A DNA stretch of 36,152 bases, taken from positions 1 through 36,152 of the forward strand of contig JANXSR010000436.1 of NCBI GenBank assembly GCA_025352625.1, given 5' to 3'. The translations under genes were made by a program, and so were the position numbers. The stretch is from Ferruginibacter sp. (GTDB lineage: Bacteria; Bacteroidota; Bacteroidia; Chitinophagales; Chitinophagaceae). Under the pieces are notes generated by a model, which worked only from the letters and a program-made list of their open reading frames with translations, was not told the origin of the DNA and did not search any database. Below are positions 7,734 to 15,354 of the stretch, one piece after another (positions within the stretch are counted from its first letter, which is position 1; each line of letters begins with the position of its first letter).

Positions 7734-9521
7734 CTACTGGTATATTCTATCAATTGCTGCTTTGTATTTTTCCATAATAACCTTGCGTTTCAACTTAAGT
7801 GTAGGTGTAAGTTCACCGCTGTCAATCGTCCACTCATCAGGTAATAACTCAAATCGTTTTACCTGTTCTACATGGTTAAAAAATTCATTAAAACTATTGA
7901 TTAACTGGCGATACAATTCAAGCACTTTAGGATGGTGAATGGCATCTTCATTGGTAGTAAAAAGAATTTCTTTTTGCCTCATCCACTCTTTTAAATTAAG
8001 CATTGATGGTACAATTAATGCCCCCACAAATTTCTGTTCAGCACCAACTATCATCATCTGTTCTACAAATGGTGATTCTTTCATCTTATTTTCTATTGGT
8101 TGTGGAGCCACATACTTTCCACCACTTGTTTTAAACAGTTCTTTTTTACGATCGGTGATTTTTAAAAATTTGCCGTCTTCAAATACGCCGATATCGCCCG
8201 TATGCAACCAACCGTCAATAATAGTTTCGGCTGTTAAATCCGGCCGCTTATAATATCCCATCATTACACTTGGTCCCTTCACACATATTTCTCCATCTGC
8301 TTCCAGCTTAACTTCTTGCCCTTGCAATATCGGTCCAACGGTTCCAAATTTAGTACCGTCGTTATATTTACAATTTACACTTATTACCGGACTATTTTCT
8401 GTTGGGCCATAGCCTTCATAAATAGGAATTTTTGCTGCTGTAAAAATCCTTATTAACCTTACCTGGCAAGCAGCACCACCTGTAACAATAAAATCCACCT
8501 TATTTCCAAGACCTTCTCTCCATTTACTAAATATAAGTTTATTGGCCAGGGCCAGTTGCATGTTATACCAAATGCTCTTACTTTTTCGGTTATCGAACTC
8601 ATTACCAAGTTCTACTGCCCAGTCAAATAATTTTCGTTTTATCCCGGTAAGTTCTGCACCTTTTGAGATTATTTTTTCATATACTTTTTCCAACAAGCGG
8701 GGAACAGTACAAAATAAATTGGGCTTCACTTCTTTTAAGTTCTCGGCAATGGTATCAAGGCTTTCGGCATAATAAATTGAAATCCCACTGGTGATATAGA
8801 TATAAGAAACCATCCGCTCAAAAATATGATTGAGTGGTAAAAAACTCAGTGATCTTGCAGTAATATTATCTTCAAAAGGAAATGTTTTTTTTGAATTGAT
8901 CACATTGCTTACTATGTTTCGATGACTAAGCATAACTCCCTTTGGGGTGCCTGTTGTACCGGAAGTATAAATAATGGTGGCACAATGCAGTGCTATTATA
9001 GATTCCTTTATTTTTTCTAAAGAAAACATATCTTCAGCTGATGGCAAAGCAAGTATTTTTTGCCAGCGATCAACATTGGCAAGCTCATCAAAACTATAAA
9101 TATTTTGTAAAGTGGGTACCCTGTTTCGTATACTGCTAACTTTTGATAAAATTTCTTCGCCACTTATAAAAGCAAGTTTTACGGTAGCATCATTAAAAAT
9201 AAATTCAAGCTCATTTACGTTTGTTGTTGGGTAAACCGGACAAAGTATGGCTCCAATTTGTTGGCAGGCAAGGTCCAGTATCAGCCATTCGGGTCTGTTT
9301 TTACTAATTAATGCAATCTTGTCCTGGTTTTCTATCGTCATATCATGGCCGCCAATTCCAAGGCTTAATAAACCAATGCTTAATTGGTCAACCAGCGTTT
9401 TTACATCGGCAGTACTGTATAACTTCCATTCCCCATTTTCTTTTCCTGCAAACATATCCGGCTTTGGAAAAGTATCTAACTGGTATTGCAAAAAATCAAA
9501 TATTCTTGACTGTTCGTTCAT
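7734..9521 (-). CDS. Long-chain acyl-CoA synthetase (AMP-forming, FadD15-like)
   Basis: The 595-residue enzyme activates fatty acids with ATP and CoA at the cytoplasmic face of the membrane. The AMP-binding P-loop TSGTTGTPKG is at 186-195. The adenylate-binding motif YGPTENSP lies at about 385. The hinge GWLHTGDIG and the ITDRKKELFKTSGGKYVAPQPIE segment, which holds the C-terminal domain lysine, are at about 455-500. The length and the layout without an N-terminal extension match the FadD15-type enzymes common in Bacteroidota. It is the last gene of the minus-strand block here and converges on the DUF853 gene. No operon partner is evident; the 2TM gene lies 37 bp upstream and may be cotranscribed. 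Confidence 0.93.
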   Translation of the reverse strand: MNEQSRIFDFLQYQLDTFPKPDMFAGKENGEWKLYSTADVKTLVDQLSIGLLSLGIGGHDMTIENQDKIALISKNRPEWLILDLACQQIGAILCPVYPTTNVNELEFIFNDATVKLAFISGEEILSKVSSIRNRVPTLQNIYSFDELANVDRWQKILALPSAEDMFSLEKIKESIIALHCATIIYTSGTTGTPKGVMLSHRNIVSNVINSKKTFPFEDNITARSLSFLPLNHIFERMVSYIYITSGISIYYAESLDTIAENLKEVKPNLFCTVPRLLEKVYEKIISKGAELTGIKRKLFDWAVELGNEFDNRKSKSIWYNMQLALANKLIFSKWREGLGNKVDFIVTGGAACQVRLIRIFTAAKIPIYEGYGPTENSPVISVNCKYNDGTKFGTVGPILQGQEVKLEADGEICVKGPSVMMGYYKRPDLTAETIIDGWLHTGDIGVFEDGKFLKITDRKKELFKTSGGKYVAPQPIENKMKESPFVEQMMIVGAEQKFVGALIVPSMLNLKEWMRQKEILFTTNEDAIHHPKVLELYRQLINSFNEFFNHVEQVKRFELLPDEWTIDSGELTPTLKLKRKVIMEKYKAAIDRIYQ

Positions 9522-9558
9522 ATAAGCAATCGTTAACTATACACAAAACAACAAATAT

Positions 9559-9834
9559 TCAGCTCTTATTTTTTAGCTTTTCGTACTCCTTCTCCACAAG
9601 GTCCTTTTTTGAACCTCCATAGGCATTCAGGTATTGAAAAAGCAGACCTATACCCCAACCAAGCATACTCCAAATTGGCCATGGAGTTTCCCTATTGTAT
9701 CCTCTGCTACCTGCAGTAAACCACCAGATAAGCCACAAAAAAGCATTTACCACAAAGTAGGCTGCAAGGCTGCGTTGAAAGTCTGCTCTTTTCTTTGCCT
9801 TTTGCCAAAGCTGTTCATCCCGTTGTTCGTCCAT
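9559..9834 (-). CDS. 2TM domain protein
   Basis: This is a small 91-residue membrane protein. A charged N-terminus (MDEQRDEQLWQKAKKRADFQR) precedes two hydrophobic segments at about 25-40 and 53-68, and a charged tail with a Glu/Lys-rich helix (KDLVEKEYEKLKNKS) follows. This layout is that of the 2TM family (PF13239), which in Bacteroidota occurs as free proteins or fused to LytTR regulators and histidine kinases. No catalytic residues are apparent. It lies between the TPR gene upstream and the acyl-CoA synthetase downstream on the same strand. Function unknown. Confidence 0.85.
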   Translation of the reverse strand: MDEQRDEQLWQKAKKRADFQRSLAAYFVVNAFLWLIWWFTAGSRGYNRETPWPIWSMLGWGIGLLFQYLNAYGGSKKDLVEKEYEKLKNKS

Positions 9835-9945
9835 AACTTTAATTTAATAGTAAACTAAGTTAAATAAAATTAATCATCCTGTTTACTTGTACAGGTAATT
9901 AAAATGCAAAAAGCATTTGTTGTTGACCGATAAGTTTTTTTAATT

Positions 9946-10953
9946 TCAATATCTGTAATATTGAGCAGCGGGCAATTTAAAAATGCGGCCTTTTTGAAAA
10001 CGATTAAAATCGTTGTAATCTGTTGAATGGGTAACAGTCCAGTTTTGGTAAGCAGCAAGGTTTTGAACAGAACCAAAAATCCATTGGTTATAGGCATCAA
10101 AAATTCCGTCCTGTAATAATTGCTTTTGCAAATCAAATAACTGAAAAGGAAATTTAGCTGCATTATCTTGAAACCAGTCTAAAATAAAACGGGTTCTTAT
10201 CATGGTAATTGATTCAGGATTTATGCCTGATGCAGCAACACTACTTTGCTTATTCATTGTTTCAATAAAAGCAATAGCGAATAGATTGTCTTTACTGTCT
10301 TTAGCAATTTCTGTGTCGGTAAAGAGCTTTTTATAACTTTCTAATAAAATAGTTTTTATTTCCGGGGCTCTTGCATTCAGCGGCTCCATATTTACAAATA
10401 TTTCTCCATACAATATGCTCCATACCTTATTGGTTATAGAATTATAATACTTACAGGCATTATAATAGTTTTTAGAATAATTAGGATCTACCTCTATTCC
10501 TTTTTCCCATTGTGTAATGGCAGAAATATCTTTTTGGTCAAATAACAATACCCCCAATTCATTATAGAGAGGGCCACTTTCCGGAAACCTTTTTATTCCC
10601 TTACGGTATAATTTATCGCATTCTTTTGAAAGGTCTAATTGCTGGTAAATATTACCAGCAATCTGGTAGCATTGGTCATCCGCATCTTCCCTGTCGAGCA
10701 ATGGCTTAATTACTTCCAGCGCTTTGTTATTATCTCTTTGTAAATAATACCCCATAGCCAGATCTTTTGATATTTCTATATTTTGGGGTGCCAGCTGAGT
10801 TGCCCTGTTTAATACAAGTACTGCATTGGCATAATCTCCCTGTTGCATAAACGTGCGGGCAGTAGTGTGTAATTCGGCAGCAGATTGCCCAAAACCCTTT
10901 TGCAAACAAAGGAAAAAAATCGTTAATAAAAGGATCGGTTTTATTGATTTCAT
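9946..10953 (-). CDS. Exported tetratricopeptide-repeat protein
   Basis: The 335-residue product has a signal peptide (MKSIKPILLLTIFFLCLQKG then FGQ). TPR-like helices follow over about residues 25-180: ARTFMQQGDYANAVLVLNRA, then LAMGYYLQRDNNKALEVI, then IYQQLDLSKECDKLYRKGI and a further repeat. The C-terminal ~150 residues have no repeat I recognise and probably form a separate helical domain. TPR proteins are scaffolds for protein contacts; the partner is not evident. It lies 133 bp after DUF1015 on the same strand. A weak hairpin around 9903-9919 follows it, without a convincing U-tract. Confidence 0.85.
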   Translation of the reverse strand: MKSIKPILLLTIFFLCLQKGFGQSAAELHTTARTFMQQGDYANAVLVLNRATQLAPQNIEISKDLAMGYYLQRDNNKALEVIKPLLDREDADDQCYQIAGNIYQQLDLSKECDKLYRKGIKRFPESGPLYNELGVLLFDQKDISAITQWEKGIEVDPNYSKNYYNACKYYNSITNKVWSILYGEIFVNMEPLNARAPEIKTILLESYKKLFTDTEIAKDSKDNLFAIAFIETMNKQSSVAASGINPESITMIRTRFILDWFQDNAAKFPFQLFDLQKQLLQDGIFDAYNQWIFGSVQNLAAYQNWTVTHSTDYNDFNRFQKGRIFKLPAAQYYRY

Positions 10954-11086
10954 GTCTTAAAAATACAATGAAATAATTACAATCGTAACCTGGTAATATT
11001 CTCAATTGCCAGGATTAACAAATCGTCATAAAAAGATATCAAAGGATTATACTTTTTAATTCGCCCACATAGCCAGCTACAGGCAA

Positions 11087-12343
11087 TTATTGGCCATTGT
11101 ATGAATCAGCCGAATCGTATATCAGATTTGTAAGCAAGCCATCCCTCAACTTTGGTTCAAACCAGGTGCTTTTAGGTGGCATTACATTGCCACTATCGGC
11201 AATGTCAAATAACTGTTGAATGGTTACCGGATGCAAACTAATTGCTATGGCCATCTCTCCACTATCAACTCTTTTTTCCAGTTCACCAAGGCCACGTATA
11301 CCACCAACAAAATCTATCCGCACATCTGTACGCTGGTCTTTTATATTCAGGATCGGATCTAAAAAATTATCCTGTAAAATAGTAACGTCTAAAATACCAA
11401 TAGGGTCTGTTGTGTAGGTGTTTTCTTTTGCGGTTAATTTATACCATTGGTTGTTGGCATACAAACCAAACTGATGTAATGCTGCCGGAGAAAAAGCCTT
11501 TTCAATTTTTTCTATTGCAAATTTCTCTGCTACCTTCGCCAATAATTCATCTACACTTAAACCATTTAAATCTTTTACAACCCTGTTATAATCCATAATC
11601 AGCAACTGATTAGCAGGAAATAAAGTTGTTAAAAAGATATCAGCGTCTTCAGTTACCTTACTCCCCAGGGCTGTACGCACCTTGGCTGCAGATGCTGCCC
11701 TGTGATGTCCATCAGCAATATAAGTAGCCGGTACCTGTGTTTCAAAAATAGAAGATATTTTCTCAATGGTTTTATCATCATTTATGATCCAGATGGTATG
11801 CTGTATCTGGTCATCAGCCAATAAATCGTATACCGGGTTTTTATCTGCTTTCCAGTCGTGGATGATTTTATCAATCTCATCCACATTTCTGTAGGCTAAA
11901 AAAACATTTCCTGTTTGTGCGCCTGTTGTTTTAATGTGATTAATTCTGTCCTGTTCTTTTTCTGGTCGTGTAAACTCATGTTTTTTGATACGGTCTTTTT
12001 CATAGTCGTCAACACTACTACCGCAAACCAATCCCGTTTGATATTTGCCATTCATTATCAACTGGTAAATATAGTAGCAGGGCTTACTTTCTCTAAACAA
12101 AATATTACGACTTATAAATGCATCAAGGTTATCCTTTGCTTTATCATATACCTGTTGAGAATGACTGTCTGTATTATCAGGTAAATCAATTTCACTTTTA
12201 GTGATGTGCAAAAAACTAATAGGGTTACCCTGTGCTTCTATTTTTGCTTCTTTGCTATTTAATACATCATAAGGGCGGCTGGCAACTTGTTTTGCATGTT
12301 GCGCCTGGGGTCTTAGGGCTTTAAAGGGCTTGATACTGATCAT
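11087..12343 (-). CDS. DUF1015 family protein
   Basis: The 418-residue cytoplasmic protein matches DUF1015 along its full length. It has the RPYDVLNSKEA segment near residue 23, the HEFTRPEKEQDRI segment at 122-134, and the invariant ADGHHR at 210-215. No biochemical function is established for the family to my knowledge. It starts 36 bp after the stop of serC on the same strand, so the two are almost certainly cotranscribed; DUF1015 genes commonly sit beside serC/serA in this phylum. A role connected with serine or phosphoserine metabolism is inference from that linkage alone. No own promoter box is seen in the 36-bp gap. Confidence 0.92.
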   Translation of the reverse strand: MISIKPFKALRPQAQHAKQVASRPYDVLNSKEAKIEAQGNPISFLHITKSEIDLPDNTDSHSQQVYDKAKDNLDAFISRNILFRESKPCYYIYQLIMNGKYQTGLVCGSSVDDYEKDRIKKHEFTRPEKEQDRINHIKTTGAQTGNVFLAYRNVDEIDKIIHDWKADKNPVYDLLADDQIQHTIWIINDDKTIEKISSIFETQVPATYIADGHHRAASAAKVRTALGSKVTEDADIFLTTLFPANQLLIMDYNRVVKDLNGLSVDELLAKVAEKFAIEKIEKAFSPAALHQFGLYANNQWYKLTAKENTYTTDPIGILDVTILQDNFLDPILNIKDQRTDVRIDFVGGIRGLGELEKRVDSGEMAIAISLHPVTIQQLFDIADSGNVMPPKSTWFEPKLRDGLLTNLIYDSADSYNGQ

Positions 12344-12379
12344 ATTCTACAATTATCTTTCGTAAGTTTTAGTAAATTT

Positions 12380-13447
12380 TTATCTATTTGATTGTGCAAA
12401 TTCGTTCATTGCCTGAACCAACACCTCCACACTGCTAATAGGTAGTGCATTGTATAACGACGCCCTAAAACCACCTACCAGCCGGTGTCCTTTAATACCA
12501 ACTATTCCTTTCTGTTTGGTAAAAGCCAAAAAGGCTTCTTCCAATGAAGTATCTTTCATTACAAAACAAACATTCATTTTGCTTCTGTCTTCTTTTGTTA
12601 CTGTTCCAATAAACAATGGGTTACTGTCAATTTCTTCGTATAACAATGCTGCTTTAGCATCATTTAATTTTTCTATTGCTGCAACTCCACCCAATGCTTT
12701 TAGCCACCGCAGCGTTAACATACAAACAAACACAGCAAAAACAGGCGGCGTATTTAACATGCTACCTTCTTTGATGTGATTACGGTAATCCATTATTGTA
12801 GGGATGGGCCGTTTGATTTTACCTAAAATATTTTTATTAACCACCAATAAATTCACACCTGCGGGACCCATGTTTTTTTGAGCGCCTGCGTAGATAAGAT
12901 CAAAGGCATTAAAATCAATTACGCGGCTAAAAATATCACTGCTCATATCGCCCACTAACGGAATACTTGTTTTAGGAATTTTTTGCCACTGGCTTCCGTA
13001 AATAGTATTGTTGGTGGTGATGTGAAAATATTTGGCATCATTAGGCACTGCAAAATCCTTCGGTATTATGGTGTAATTGCTTTCTTTGCCGCTACAAACC
13101 ACTTCTACTTTGCCAAATAACTTTGCTTCTTTAATGGCCTTAATTCCCCAAACTCCTGTATCTGCATATGCCGCGGTTTCTTTATCATCCAGTAAATTCA
13201 TAGGCACCTGCATAAACTGCGTAGAGGCGCCTCCATGTAAAAAAAGCACTTCACGATCCGCATCCAGCTGCATTAATTCCTTTACTAAATCTCTTGCCTC
13301 ATCCATGATAGCCTGGAATGTTGGCGTACGGTGACCAATTTCTAAAATGGACAATCCACTGTTTTGATAATTCAAAACCGCCTCTGACGCCTGTTGAAAA
13401 ACTTCTTTTGGTAATATAGATGGGCCTGCATTAAAATTGTGTACCAT
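12380..13447 (-). CDS. serC: 3-phosphoserine/phosphohydroxythreonine aminotransferase
   Basis: The 355-residue PLP enzyme converts 3-phosphohydroxypyruvate plus glutamate to phosphoserine in serine synthesis, and an analogous step in pyridoxal-phosphate synthesis. The N-terminal MVHNFNAGPSILP is diagnostic. The PLP lysine is Lys191 in YAGAQKNMGPAG, and the HGGAST phosphate-binding loop is at 71-76. The C-terminal GHRLVGGFRASLYNA is also typical. A start-proximal AAAGGAG lies 4 nt before the ATG (13452-13458), an unusually good Shine-Dalgarno match for this phylum. A TATTTTTG -7-like box is at 13502-13509 on the minus strand. It leads a two-gene unit with DUF1015. serA, often between or beside them in relatives, is not in this window. 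Confidence 0.96.
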   Translation of the reverse strand: MVHNFNAGPSILPKEVFQQASEAVLNYQNSGLSILEIGHRTPTFQAIMDEARDLVKELMQLDADREVLFLHGGASTQFMQVPMNLLDDKETAAYADTGVWGIKAIKEAKLFGKVEVVCSGKESNYTIIPKDFAVPNDAKYFHITTNNTIYGSQWQKIPKTSIPLVGDMSSDIFSRVIDFNAFDLIYAGAQKNMGPAGVNLLVVNKNILGKIKRPIPTIMDYRNHIKEGSMLNTPPVFAVFVCMLTLRWLKALGGVAAIEKLNDAKAALLYEEIDSNPLFIGTVTKEDRSKMNVCFVMKDTSLEEAFLAFTKQKGIVGIKGHRLVGGFRASLYNALPISSVEVLVQAMNEFAQSNR

Positions 13448-13570
13448 ACAACTCCTTTCTCCTTAAAGGCAAATTTGACTACTATGCTAAAATAATTTTT
13501 GCAAAAATAACAAATGGATAAGGAAGAAAAATTTATTTGTTGTATCTGAAAAAAAGTGTAGTGTTTGAAT

Positions 13571-14539
13571 TTATTCTTCCTGCTTACCAAGCATTTTACC
13601 ACCTGATTGCCATTGGGAATTTAATTCCTCAAATTCTTTGGCATCCGTTGCTGAAAACTGTTGTTTTGACACGCTTTTCAAATCAGGCTGCCCTGCGTTT
13701 ACCCATGCCGTGTACCAAAAACAAGCCACTGCAAAAATTGACTGGCGCATTCTTCTTTCTATCATGCCTTCCATTTTTTTATCAAAGGCAATTGTAAAGG
13801 CAGTAGAGTATTGTCTTATCAATACACCGTTGCGATTTTCAAAAGCATATTTTTTATCTGTAGCAAATTGTTTGGTGAGCTCCTTTTCAATATGCAAAAC
13901 TGAATCGGCTGCTTTAGCACTTTCTAATACTCTTGCCCAGGTAAAATCCAAGGGATTCGCAATGTATGCAGCTTGGCCAATAAAAAAATCCCAGTGTTTT
14001 TCAGCCAACAATTCGGGCACCCTGCTTTCCCAAAAACCATGTATTCCTTTTTGATTGGTGTATTGTCCATTGTGATTACTGTTAGCATGCAGGGGCACAT
14101 GTGAGTCTGCAATATAATGGCCTAGTTCTGCACTGGTCTTCATTATTTTAGTGAAATTTTTTTCTTTAAAAGCAGCAGTTAATCTGCCTAGCATTACCTG
14201 GATATGCCATGGAACTATTCCATATTCCTTTAAAGAATCTTCACCAAATCTGCCAACTGCTTCTTTCCATTTATGGGGTAAATTGGTGTAAGGATATACC
14301 CCGTAATGATCAATATCTATATAATGCCTGGCACCTTCATCCGCAACAGCATAGCGACGTTTATCAGGATCTACTGCATGTTCACTTATAAAAGCAATAT
14401 TAGATTTGTACAACACCATCATTTGAGGTGGCAATAAAAATGTTGCGTAATAATTTATTTTCTGATGCGCATAAAACCCCCAGCAAAAACATTTTGTAGC
14501 TGCCAAAACAAATAAAATGGTTAATACCGCTCGTTTCAT
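13571..14539 (-). CDS. Zinc-dependent phospholipase C-like secreted hydrolase
   Basis: The 322-residue product has a signal peptide that should be cut after CFC (residue 19), leaving Trp20 as the mature N-terminus, as in the zinc PLC / S1-P1 nuclease superfamily where that Trp is a metal ligand. The further ligands line up: His25, Asp57, His72, the HYIADSHVPLH block (His141, Asp145, His151) and HGFWE (His167, Glu171). The last ligand is Glu, as in Bacillus PLC, rather than Asp as in S1/P1 nucleases, which favours a phosphoesterase acting on lipids, though the true substrate is unknown. It acts outside the inner membrane. It follows DUF502 by 46 bp on the same strand and may be cotranscribed with it. 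Confidence 0.85.
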   Translation of the reverse strand: MKRAVLTILFVLAATKCFCWGFYAHQKINYYATFLLPPQMMVLYKSNIAFISEHAVDPDKRRYAVADEGARHYIDIDHYGVYPYTNLPHKWKEAVGRFGEDSLKEYGIVPWHIQVMLGRLTAAFKEKNFTKIMKTSAELGHYIADSHVPLHANSNHNGQYTNQKGIHGFWESRVPELLAEKHWDFFIGQAAYIANPLDFTWARVLESAKAADSVLHIEKELTKQFATDKKYAFENRNGVLIRQYSTAFTIAFDKKMEGMIERRMRQSIFAVACFWYTAWVNAGQPDLKSVSKQQFSATDAKEFEELNSQWQSGGKMLGKQEE

Positions 14540-14585
14540 TTAGTAAAAATTTTACAGGGGCAGGGGTGCAAAAAAATATATTGAA

Positions 14586-15215
14586 TTACACCATGGGCTC
14601 AATTACATCTGTAACACCTCCGCTAACAGCAAATTTCATAGTTTGTGCTGCACTAATGTTAGTGATAGGTTTTACCCTGTTTTTAGGAATGATATACACA
14701 TTACCCGCCACAGAATAGGACATAGGGACATATACAGCCACATAATCCTTAAACCCAAATTCTGTCATATCATCCCGTGTAATAAAACCAAGGCGCCATA
14801 CATCATTGTCGTCTACATTGGCTAATACGTTGTTGGTAAATTTTTTTTTCTCACCGGCAAAAGCCTCAAAAAAATCTTTAAGTGTTGAGTATATAAATTT
14901 TATACCCGGCGTTTTTTCCAGCACCTTATCAAACCCCTCTACAATTTTTGTAAAAATAAAAGAAGAAGAAACATAGCCAACGAGCAGTACCAACGAAATA
15001 ACAACAACAAAACCAACACCAGGTATACTTCTTACATGGCCCTGTCCGTCTTCCATCAACGAAGGAAAAATGCTGTGAACAATATTGGGCAAAATACCAT
15101 CTATAAAACCAAATACAGCAGCAATTGCCCAAAAAGTAATAGCAATAGGTGCCAGTATCAATACGCCTTGTAAAAAATATTGCAATAGTCTTTTGTAAGT
15201 AAATGGTTGTTGCAT
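14586..15215 (-). CDS. DUF502 family membrane protein
   Basis: This 209-residue inner-membrane protein has two hydrophobic segments. The first follows TYKRLLQYFLQGVLILAPIA (about 12-35); the second is VVVISLVLLVGYVSSSFIF (about 70-88). After them comes a soluble part with the family motif ETPGIKFIYSTLKDFFEAF and a later VYVPMSYSVAGNVYIIP segment. This is the normal length and order for DUF502, which is widespread, also in plants (COV-like), and has no firmly known activity. Its own promoter is visible just upstream and a hairpin separates it from the type IX-secreted protein. The zinc PLC-like gene follows. Confidence 0.92.
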   Translation of the reverse strand: MQQPFTYKRLLQYFLQGVLILAPIAITFWAIAAVFGFIDGILPNIVHSIFPSLMEDGQGHVRSIPGVGFVVVISLVLLVGYVSSSFIFTKIVEGFDKVLEKTPGIKFIYSTLKDFFEAFAGEKKKFTNNVLANVDDNDVWRLGFITRDDMTEFGFKDYVAVYVPMSYSVAGNVYIIPKNRVKPITNISAAQTMKFAVSGGVTDVIEPMV

Positions 15216-15233
15216 AAATAAATTTTAAGTGTA

Positions 15234-15265
15234 CAAAGATACTTTATTGCGTTACCCTACAACAA
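15234..15265 (-). promoter_or_regulatory. Promoter of DUF502
   Basis: On the minus strand TATCTTTG (15241-15234) is a perfect -7 box. TTG (15265-15263) lies 21 nt upstream, inside a TTGTTTGTTG run. The ATG follows the -7 box by 18 nt. Confidence 0.65.
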
Positions 15266-15268
15266 ACA

Positions 15269-15300
15269 ACAAAGTGGTTGAACGGAATCAACCGCTTTGT
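15269..15300 (-). terminator. Hairpin terminator after the type IX-secreted protein gene
   Basis: The arms ACAAAGTGGTTG (15269-15280) and CAACCGCTTTGT (15289-15300) pair over 12 bp with one G-U, around an 8-nt loop. On the minus strand the stem is followed by TTGTTTGTTG. It lies 54 bp after the stop codon at 15355 and abuts the DUF502 promoter. Confidence 0.7.
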
Positions 15301-15354
15301 AAAATTGTAAACAACTGATAACAGAATGCTTGGAACAATTATGATTGTTTGAAA

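Noticed and set aside
9879-9919. Small hairpins (CCTGT/ACAGG and AAATGC/GCATTT) downstream of the TPR gene
   Set aside because: Stems of 5-6 bp with weak or no U-tracts; too weak to call a terminator.
9870-10163. 97-codon frame on the minus strand overlapping the end of the TPR gene
   Set aside because: It lies in another frame of the TPR gene, and the TPR frame has a signal peptide, repeats and full length.
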